From contig JAUEDM010000002.1 in assembly GCA_033439685.1 (NCBI GenBank), positions 2,108,001 through 2,172,000 on the forward strand: DNA of 64,000 nucleotides, given 5' to 3'. Both the position numbers and the translations under genes were made by a program. Numbering within the stretch: the stretch's first letter is position 1; each line of letters opens with the position of its first letter. This document shows positions 55,676 to 64,000 of this stretch, piece by piece. This stretch comes from Apodospora peruviana (lineage: Eukaryota > Ascomycota > Sordariomycetes > Sordariales > Lasiosphaeriaceae). The notes under the pieces were generated by a model that was given only the letters and a program-made list of their open reading frames with translations, made no database searches and was not told the origin of the DNA.

Positions 55676-57311
55676 TCAGCACCGTGTTCTGGACGCCTTG
55701 ACGGCTGGAAGAGAATGAAGATAACGAAAGGTGTGACAACATTTGGTGGATTTAATACGAGTTCTTTTGGGTTTGCGAGACGATGTACAAGAGATAGGTG
55801 GCACCCGTCCGGTCAAAGGTACGGACCAAACCGGGTTTCGAGATGCATGAAGAACTTGTACTAGTGTTGCTACTTTATTATTATATGTACAACAAACAAT
55901 ATACCCGATGAAAAAAGTGGAGGTGTAGGTAGAGTTGGGATTTTGGTTTATACACACACGATGTACCTATGCGATATGCAATCTACTATGCTACCTGTTG
56001 GCCTGTGAGATATCTAAAGGAGACCTTCTGACATACACTGATGAGATGGACTATTACAAGGACAAGTTGAAGAAGTATGAAGCCAACAAGGAAGCGAAAG
56101 CATCGCTTGCCGACTAGGTGGGTATTCGAGTCGGTTGACAGCCGCATTGCCTGAAACAAAACTGAGCCATCGCGATGATTTTTATACCTGGTATGACACT
56201 CTTCACGAGTACAGTCTGAATCAAAGGAGATTGTGACAATGAATCATCGGCCCCTTTCCCCGTAGGCAAAAAGAACAACCCATCTAACTATCTTGATGAG
56301 TGGGAGAGGATCATGGACAATGCAATGCAAAAAGAACGTCACAGTCGTTACACAGTCTAAGTGATGGTTTTTTTTTTCGCTTTCTTGACGGCTTTATACT
56401 TCCTTTGACTTGTCCTTGTAGGAACCCATCTCATCGGTGTAGATTGTCAGAAGTTCTTTCTTAGACATCTCACCCACATTATGTATGAGCTCTCTCGATT
56501 AACGACTGTGATATTCTTCTGCATTGCCTTATCCATGATCCTCCCCCACTCATCAAGCCAGTTAGATGGGTGTCGTCTCAATCCAGATCCTCTACATAAT
56601 GCTGGCATGCAGAACCCGCGCTTAAAAGCAATTTGGATGACAAAGGGCACTTTTGATCACCGGAAGCGGTGGTTACATGATAAAAATAACCGTTGCAGTT
56701 GCTATCGGTTTCTGTTTTTATGGGAATTGTTGAATCGGGAGTCATTCTTGTGAGCCGATGATGGAAGGGCTTCTCCTACCTCCTAAACGACATAACATGT
56801 TTGTCTTACCGATCGCAGTCCTGTCTGCTCACAGAAGTTTTGTGTTCATGTGCTCCTTCGTCCCTGTTCTTGTCCGGCATCTATGTCCCAAGTATTCATA
56901 ATGGCCATTATTCCCAACATTCCACAACACACATCCGGTCACCTCCTCTCTTAACAACTTTCTTAACAAAGGATAAATGGTGGCGCACGAAGAGAGCACA
57001 ATAACCTGCATGCTTTGGTATACATAGATTGGTAAGTTGCCGCTTTTGTTTGCTGTTTGTTGGTCCTACACCGGCTGTGAGCACCACGAATATGAATACC
57101 TTGATACCCACTCATCTAAGTAAGATAGGGCGTCCTTCTCATCATACGGGAAGTACGTAAGAACAGATTGATATATTAGTAACTTTCACATTTAAAACTC
57201 TAATATTTTCTTGTTGTACACATAGCTACCTAGGTAAATAACTGCACAGTATTTTGACAAGAGGAGGTCCTCCTTTTCTCATGCCACATATCCGGGGTAA
57301 AAACACTTGTC
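55676..57311. other. Intergenic region carrying a retroelement-like relic
   Basis: About 1.6 kb between convergent genes. The central part (56007-56570) contains two related, oppositely oriented sets of decayed coding sequence (see the mobile element entry). The rest shows no gene. Confidence 0.55.
56007..56570. mobile_element. Inverted, decayed gag-like fragments
   Basis: Two segments occur twice in opposite orientation. Segment X: plus strand 56007-56105 and minus strand about 56372-56471, sharing CTTCTGACA, GATGAGATGG and TACAAGGACAAGT. Segment Y: plus strand 56279-56352 and minus strand about 56497-56570, sharing CCCATCTAACT, CTTGATGAGTGGG and GAGGATCATGGA. Translations resemble retroelement gag pieces (TDEMDYYKDKLKKYEA, SHRDDFYTWYDTLHEY, PSNYLDEWERIMDNAMQ), but stops and shifts break every copy. 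No reverse transcriptase, long terminal repeats or target-site duplications are visible. Copia-type gag is my best guess, at low certainty. Confidence 0.5.
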
Positions 57312-58254
57312 TCACGACGCCTTCTTCTTCGTCTTTCCAGCACTGTTACTGGTCTTCTCCTTCTGCGCGACGTTCTTTCTCGTCTCCCACTTCTCCCAGC
57401 CGGCCTGGCACAGATCTTCTTCTACTACCAGGTCGCGCAGTCGGAACCATCTGGCGACTGGCAGGTCGAGCGCAAACGCCAGCAGACCCGTCTGGCGCAC
57501 GACGTGCGTGAGGCCGAACCAGCCCACAGCGCTCACGGCGCCGGCCGCACACCCAACCAGGACTTGTTTTTCTGTGTGGTAACCGAGGTAGACCCGGCTC
57601 CAGGCGACAAAGGCTGCGAGGACAAGCGCGGCCGCGCTGGCGAGCGAGCGCTGCGCAAACGTCCAGGGCTCGTGGGCGTACCGCTCGATGTCGGCGGTGA
57701 TGGCGGTCAACCCGCCCGTGTCCTTGTAGTAGCGGTAGTAGTAGGTGATGGACTGGGAGGGCTGTGGGGAGGGTGTTCTCCTTTCTGTTGTGTTATTGTT
57801 GTCAGTCTGTTCTATCTGGTCGTACCGTCTCTGTTGTTTCAGTAGTAACGACGGCGACGGGCGGTGCCTGACGAGGAGAAAAAGCGACAGCGCGATGGCC
57901 CAGAAGACGGCGAACTGGGCGTGCGAGCTGGGCATGCCGTAGCCCTTGCCGGTGCGGTGGATGCGCGCTGGCCGCTCTTCCTTGATCAGGCGCTTGAGGG
58001 CGAAGTTGACGGCCTCGCAGCCGAGCTGACCGGCGAACATGAGGGCCACCTCGGCCTCACGCGTGCTCCATATTAATGTCACGTAGACGACGCAGAGGGC
58101 TTGGGGGACGAGGGCGAGCCAGGCGCAGAGGAGGGAGACTGGGTCGTCGGGATTCTGCTTTGGTCAGCAAATGTCTATTTTGGAGGTGAGGGTTATGTAC
58201 ATAATAAACGTGGGTCAAGGAGAGCGAGGCTAGCGGGGTAAAGTCGTCTGCCAT
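57312..58254 (-). CDS. Dolichyldiphosphatase (CAX4/CWH8 type)
   Basis: Hydrolyses dolichyl pyrophosphate at the ER lumen, recycling the N-glycosylation carrier. Exons: 58201-58254 and 57312-58154; 298 aa. The junction rebuilds SLSLTHVYYNPDDPVSLLCAW, the family N-terminus. PAP2 phosphatase motifs: KRLIKEERP starting near residue 72, PSSHAQF near 93 (the family has PSSH rather than PSGH), and SRVYLGYHTEKQ. An unusual polar insert (about 115-150: QQRRYDQIEQTDNNNTTERR) separates the second and third motifs; removing it as an intron would break the frame, so it seems to be coding. The C-terminus is Lys-rich (KTKKKAS). Divergent from the RBR ligase gene. Confidence 0.92.
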
Positions 58255-58427
58255 CTTGATGTTTGGTGATGTCGTCCCGTCGAACGAACCGAGGCAGCTT
58301 TGGAGCTTGTCAAGTTCAAGGTCGCATTGCTTTGGATGGCTTAGAGTTCGGCCTTGTATGAATAAGAGGTGCCCTACCAAGAACCAGTCATCGGAATGCA
58401 GCTGTCAGCTCGTTTGTCTTGGGTTAT

Positions 58428-58451
58428 GCGCTTGCGCTTGCGCTTGCGCTT
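58428..58451. repeat. (GCGCTT)4
   Basis: Four perfect hexamers that abut the heptamer minisatellite directly. Confidence 0.9.
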
Positions 58452-58612
58452 GTGAACCGTGAACCGTGAACCGTGAACCGTGAACCGTGAACCGTGAACC
58501 GTGAACCGTGAACCGTGAACCGTGAACCGTGAACCGTGAACCGTGAACCGTGAACCGTGAACCGTGAACCGTGAACCGTGAACCGTGAACCGTGAACCGT
58601 GAACCGTGAACC
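58452..58612. repeat. Heptamer minisatellite (GTGAACC)23
   Basis: 161 bp of 23 perfect 7-bp units with no internal variants visible. On the minus strand the unit reads GGTTCAC. It lies 174-358 bp upstream of the dolichyldiphosphatase start codon. Perfect homogeneity suggests recent expansion. Confidence 0.95.
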
Positions 58613-59251
58613 GCCGTGTTGGGTAACTGTAGTTTTAGGTGTCTTGGAGAAGGAAGACCGAGGACGTCCCGGGCGGTCCTCAATAGCGGCATTGGCAGCG
58701 CGGGGCTGGCCGATCGGCTCAACCCGCCGTGGGGGCCGCCAGCTGCCACAATTGCGCCCAGGCCGCTATAACCTCTCCCCAAAGCTGGGGTAATCCCAAC
58801 GGCGCGACGCCGAGTCGAGTCATCGACAACCGGCGGCGGCCGGACGGCAACACAACCACAAACCGGGAAGAGCAATGGTTCACATTCAAAATCCGAGTTT
58901 GCCTCCCAACAAGCGACGTGACAGAGAGCCAGCCAATCAATTGATTTCCGCGAGCCAAATCAAACAGTCGATCCGCTTCGTAATCCGACCATCCTCCAGT
59001 CACTCGGACTGGTTTCGTCTCTTCCAGAATCAACTATCGCAAGGTTTTGAAGGGGCCAGCGTTGAAGTTCATTCAATGGATCGATAGCAACAAGTGGAAG
59101 CACATGGCCGTCAACCATCTCCCACCATCTGCGCTAGTGCTACTATTATCGCCACATCATAATCACCTTACGGATAAGTACCTTGGCCAGCAAACAACTC
59201 GACAGCTTGTGACACCTTACCTCCCATCCTTCCGTCCACCGTCGCGTGCAA

Positions 59252-61565
59252 ATGGACTCTCTTGGCCTCGACGACTCGGATGAACCGCGAGACGTCGAAC
59301 TCAGCTCCCTCAGCGCCATATATCCCGAGATCCAACAAGTCCACCCCGACGACCGCTATACCATCGTCCTAGACATCCCTGTGACCCCGTCCAAAGCCGT
59401 CGTTGTTTCGTTCCCCGCCACCCAAGAAGCCTCCGCTGACCCCGAGCAGCGACTGCCGCATGTCAACGGCAACGGTAATGCTGCCCAAAATGGCGGGACC
59501 GTCGTCGACCAGCAAGAGCTGGCCCATCTTCCTCCCGTACATCTCGAGATAGCCTTTGGACACGACTACCCCGCCGAGAAACCACCCAAGATCGCCATAT
59601 CGACCACTCCTCCATGGTTGCCTGCCGAGACCATCAAGAAGTTGGAGGATGACGGCCCCAGACTGTGGGAGGAAATGGGTCGGGATATCGTGGGCTTCAC
59701 GTATATCGACCATGTCCAGCAGGCTGCTGAAGACGTTTTTGGGCTCGTCGACAAGACCGGCGCCCTCGAGGTGGATCCGCAGCACAAAATCGCTATACTG
59801 GACTACGATATACAAGCTAGACGGGCCGCTTTCGAGAGGGAAACCTTTGACTGCGGCGTTTGTCTTGGTATGTGCTGTTTCTTTTTGAAGTGAAGAAGTC
59901 CTTCCTGACACAGCGGCAGATCCCAAGAAAGGCTCAGCGTGCCACAAAATGATGGACTGTGGGCATGTCTTTTGCATCGACTGTCTGCAAGACTGTTACA
60001 ACAAAGCGATTCAAGAAGGCGATCTGGCCGCGGTTCGATGTCTTGAGCCCAACTGTGCCAAGGCTCGCGAAAAATCAGCTGCACGATTGCCAGGCGAGAA
60101 GAAGAAGAAAGTCCGGACCCGCATCAGCCCCAGCGAACTTCTTCAGATCCCCCTTGACCAGGAAGTAGTTAAGCGCTACGTTACTCTCAGGTACAAGACC
60201 GAGTTAGAGTCCGACAAGAACACCATCTACTGCCCACGCCCGTGGTGCAACGGTGCTGCTCGGTCCAAGAAGCACAAGAAACCCCAGGGACTAGAACTCG
60301 GCGAGGCCTCTGACGATTCTGGCGATGAAAATGACCAAGACGGCGAGAACGGCTCAAAGAAAAAGCCCTATAGTGGTGCCGAACTTTTGGCCATCTGCGA
60401 AGAATGCAGCTTTGCCTTCTGCAGCCGGTGCCTCCAGTCCTGGCACGGCGAGTTCTTCCGCTGCACGCCGCGCCGTGATAAGGAGGAGCTCACCGCCGAG
60501 GAACAAGCATCCCTCGAATACATGAAGCTGCACACTACGCCATGTCCAACGTGCGCCGCGCCAGCCCAAAAGACGCACGGCTGCAATCATATGATTTGCC
60601 AACGCTGCCAGTCGCACTTTTGCTATCTCTGCTCCGCTTGGCTCGATCCCGGAAACCCTTATCAGCATTTTAACGAGATGCCCAACGGCCGTGTCACGGG
60701 CTGCTACATGCGTTTATGGGAGTTGGAGAATGGGGACGGCGACGACGTCGGCCTGGGTTTTGCCGGCGGCGTCGGCGGCGGTCCCGGTGGGGATGATCGT
60801 GCTGCTGTCGATGTGCCAGATTTACCTGAAGTTGGTGCTGATGAACCAGCTGATGACGTGATTATATGGCGGGAGAATCCGGGCCCTGATGGATTGCCTT
60901 TTGAGCCAGTAGAGGCTTTTAACGGGCCCGAGGAGGAGAATGTCGCTCCGGTCGTCATCGATCGAGAAGGCCCACTGGTGCTTCGAATAGGCGGTAATGA
61001 GCTGAGAGGGGCAGTTCGCGGCGGTCCTCGTGGCCGGGCTGCGAATGCCAATGTGCCCAGGCCAAGAGGAGAACAGAATAATCACAATCCTCGAGGAGGA
61101 GGACGGGGAAGAGGGCGGGGACAGCAGCAACAGCATGCGATCCAAGCTGGTGGACGTGGGGCCGCTGTCGTCCGCAGAGGTCGCGCCGGCGCCCCCCAAC
61201 GGGGCCGAGGAGGACGAGGAGGAGCCCCTGGTCATCATGAACAGCAGCATCTTCCTCCTCACCGGCAAAATGGGAACCAACAAGAACCTAATCAGGCACA
61301 ACAGCAGCCCCCTGGCGGTGCACAGCAGCAGCGTCGTAACAATATCAACAACAATAACCAGAACCAGAACCAGAACAACAGAGAAGGGGATGGCCTGCAG
61401 GGAGGAGATGCATGGCCTGTTGCCGACGACGACCCGGAAGCTGAAGGGGTATTGATTTTAAATGCTGAGCAGGCAGCTTGGGTTAGGCAATTTGTCCAGC
61501 TTGCCCTTGATGATGAGGAGCCTGAGGATGATGATCAGGACGATGATGATGACGCTCAGCGATAG
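59252..61565 (+). CDS. RBR-type E3 ubiquitin ligase with RWD domain (ITT1/RNF14-like)
   Basis: Transfers ubiquitin through a thioester on a RING2 cysteine. Exons: 59252-59867 and 59920-61565; 753 aa. An N-terminal RWD domain (about 12-165: LSSLSAIYPEIQ, HLEIAFGHDYPAEKPPKI) is followed by RING1 starting at CGVCL (about 201), completed across the intron by DPKKGSACHKMMDCGHVFCIDCL. Then come IBR-type Cys/His pairs (YCPRPWCNG, CEECSFAFCSRC) and RING2 CPTCAAPAQKTHGCNHMICQRC (about 412-446), whose HGCNHM cysteine is the expected catalytic residue. After it lies a long fungal-specific tail: acidic, then Arg/Gly-rich (about 575-665), then Gln/Asn-rich, ending in an acidic run. The RGG part suggests RNA binding (inference), in line with the RNF14 link to stalled ribosomes. 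Confidence 0.93.
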
Positions 61566-64000
61566 TATGAAATCCAGATCAGCGCACATTTTTACGTGTT
61601 TACGCAACGATGGTCTATCACACATTACCGGGCGTGAATGTTGAAGTTTGTTCATAACATCACAGGTTGGCACATGACTGATTCAGTTTGACACATTACA
61701 CGAATTCGGACATTACATCTAGCCTGCCTAACCGAAAGTGGGATTCTCGGAGAATATCATCATCGAGATAGTATCGGTAATCTGTATGACTGGCGGCAAA
61801 GCAGATTTGATGGATGAGGCCCTACATCTGTTTATCTGCACGCTCCTTACGTACGGGGTATCTATCTACATTACTACCTAGGTGTGGCCATGCTCGCTCG
61901 CTTACCCTTGACGGACACGACCTTTGCGAAAAAGGATAAAATCACCTGAGGTTTTGAGTCTTGTTGTAACGTGGAGGAGCAACAGGAACAGCCACAGCTA
62001 ACCAGGAGAGCGGGAAAAGGGGTAAAGGTGAGGTAGGTTCGGTCTAGGTCGGCGGTCTGACCTGTGTAGAGTGACATTCCTTTTGGGTAGATTTGCCACG
62101 TTTTTTCTTCCCTTTTGGTGGTCTTGCCCCCTTTTGCGCGCGCGCGCGCACGCAGGCGTTGCGTTGCGTTTGGTTGATTCTTGCTACCTTAGTGGCGTTG
62201 TAGTGCAGTCGGAGGAGAACCAGATATAACAAAAACTTGGGATTTGGCGGTCCGTGAGTTCGTTGATATTTTTTGATGATTATTTTCGGGGTTATTATAT
62301 TTGATACCTATAGGGTTTGTTTTATTTTAATCTCTGTTGTTTCTGTCTGTGTTTGTGTGTGTGTGTGTGCGTGCGATGTGACTGATGTGACGTGGCTGTC
62401 CGTTTAACTCTCTCTGTCTAGAAAGGTAGCTTAGGTCTGTCCATGGGAGGAGAGAAAGACGGTGTATGTATGGCTGTGATGGTCTTTTGACTGAGTGATG
62501 AGTTTTTCAGACCAAAGCTGGTGTTGGTAAATGAATAGGGGACGTTTGATAGATAGGTATTTATTGACATGGTAGGAACCGGACCACCAGTGACGATACC
62601 TACGGGCCAGTCAGTCAACATCATTGCGCCATCTATTTTCTCTGTTCGAAGGGCATGCCCATTCGCCAGCCAACGGGTACACGATCGTTGCGGGAACCAG
62701 GACGCCCATTTCCGCTGTTGTCCAGCGATATACATTTACATAAGGTACGTACTCGCTGTCAGTCTCTACCTGGTACCTACCAAATGCCACCATATGTACT
62801 TTGTAACTTATCAACGTCAGGTACCTAGGGTACCTAGACAAGCGAGCAAGCAACAAGCAAAGTTCACATTGGAACATCTTTACGTTCCCCTTCACAATTT
62901 GCCAGTCTCTCTCTCTCCCCCTCTCAAAGCCATGTATCCTTTGGTTACTCCAAGCTGTTCTCTCTCCCCGCCTCCTCCTTTTCTTCCTTCCTCAGACCCT
63001 ACGGTATGGTAACTTACTCACTTCTCGGTCGAATCAACTTACTTTCCGTCTTTCCATGGGAAAACAAGCAGCCGACGAACGAACAACGGCGACGGGGATT
63101 AATCATCCACCCACACACCCACAGTTCAGTTCGATCATCCGATTTGGCTGTTTCCCTCGTTCCACAACATCATATAATAATGACGATGACGGTGGTGGAG
63201 ATAGGTCATCAAGCCCAGCAACAACCGAAAGAGGAAATAGAGAGAAGAAGAAATCTAGAAATCAACAACACGAACGATATAATCTATATCACAGCTCAGT
63301 TATAAGGTAACTACCTAGCTACACTAGTTATTAGCAATTCCGGCCGATACTTCTACATTCAAGAACGGCGACGCTGAGTCGAAGACAAACAAACCTTTAC
63401 CTACTCCCTGACCATGATCTTCTTGTCCATGATATCCTTTCTTTCGTTCCTGACAGTGCCTCCTCCGTATCACATGTAATATATGTTGCGTACAAGACCT
63501 CCCGAGCTTGTATTATACCGTAGGTAGCTCCGAGCGTACTGTGCTGCGTGAGTTTAGGTAGTAGTGTACCAATCCATACATCCTTCCAAGACTGTGTACA
63601 CACCGTAGTATTACGGATACTTTGAGTACCTAGCCCCCCTGTCTTTCTTACCTGTCCTTCCTGAACCGAACCGTTGAACGGTCAAGAAGTCCAAAAACGT
63701 GAAAACAAGGCAGGGATTGTCAAGTGTTACATTTCGGTACTTCTTTCCGCAAGCGCATTCAGGGGAGGGGAACGTTGAAGGGAACCGTTGCAGTACGTCC
63801 GGGGAAAGACATGGCTACCTGCTTCCCTGACAGAAGACAAAACAGTGATGCCATCAACAACACAATGAACCCATAGTGTGAGGTACCGTTGCATCGTCTT
63901 CTCCCCAACTCCGATGGTTAACTAGAGAAGAATAGGCAAAGGGAGCAAAGGGTTCCAGTCCTGTCCTGTCAAATACAGAACAAGAAAGAGGCCAGAGCCG
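61566..64000. other. Gene-free right end of the window
   Basis: About 2.4 kb. Short frames only; none supported. Contains ACCTAGGT-type palindromes (61877, 62818-62840), a (GC)n stretch at 62137-62149 and a (TG)n run near 62352. Probably intergenic DNA leading to a gene outside the window. Confidence 0.5.

Larger units (their letters stand above)
58255..59251. promoter_or_regulatory. Divergent promoter between dolichyldiphosphatase and the RBR ligase
   Basis: Just under 1 kb. It holds the 23-copy heptamer minisatellite and, next to it, four GCGCTT units. No gene supported; frames through the repeat are artefacts. Confidence 0.6.

Noticed and set aside
58405..58875. A 156-residue frame with a repeated VHGSRFT unit
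   Set aside because: It is simply the (GTGAACC)23 minisatellite read on the minus strand. A 7-bp unit is open in every frame, and there are no conserved flanks.
61030..61455. A plus-strand frame overlapping the RBR ligase tail
   Set aside because: It is a shadow of the RGG/Gln-rich coding region; the primary frame joins cleanly to the RING2 and the acidic C-terminus.

Overview
This 64 kb window is nuclear DNA of a filamentous ascomycete, most likely a Sordariomycete. The reasons are short GT-AG introns (about 50-260 nt, most under 110), near-neutral base composition, a Zn2Cys6 regulator, a DSC ubiquitin-ligase subunit, a fungal RIT1, and fungus-only families (DUF6454, DUF6594, MARVEL). Exon models were built by hand from reading frame, splice phase and family conservation. 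For every multi-exon gene given here the exon lengths sum to a multiple of three.

Layout. 0.2-8.7 kb: a run of mostly minus-strand genes: glyoxalase II, LAS1, a DUF6594 C-terminal fragment facing a frameshifted unknown ORF, LYS9-type saccharopine reductase, and a Ser/Pro-rich unknown. 8.7-18.6 kb: a 9.9 kb stretch with no supportable gene, rich in a short dispersed motif (GTAWTCCGTA, W = A or T). 18.6-23.2 kb: a PfkB-family kinase and NAD kinase, head to head. 23.8-29.5 kb: a candidate Kex2-processed secreted protein, 3.1 kb without genes, then mitochondrial EF-Tu. 30.7-36.8 kb: RPS29 opposite an ERp38-type PDI, then an HSBP1-like small gene opposite DSC1. 37.8-45.9 kb: a Zn2Cys6 factor, a 4.1 kb gene desert, then RIT1. 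46-51 kb: a HAD phosphatase, a tRNA-Glu(CTC) with an intron, and a SIS1/PSI1-type DnaJ. 52-61.6 kb: a secreted DUF6454 protein opposite a MARVEL protein, an inverted retroelement-like relic, and dolichyldiphosphatase opposite an RBR E3 ligase. 61.6-64 kb: no gene seen.

The content is mainly housekeeping: lysine synthesis, NADP supply, mitochondrial and cytosolic translation, ER folding and glycosylation, and two ubiquitin ligases. It is not a metabolite cluster. Much of it is arranged as divergent pairs sharing one intergenic promoter. The most unusual items are the KEP-like precursor, the dispersed GTAWTCCGTA motif, the DSC1 leader repeat that puts upstream ATGs in all three frames, the (CAA)4CAG array confined to an intron, a 23-copy heptamer upstream of dolichyldiphosphatase, and genes that begin or end with very small exons.
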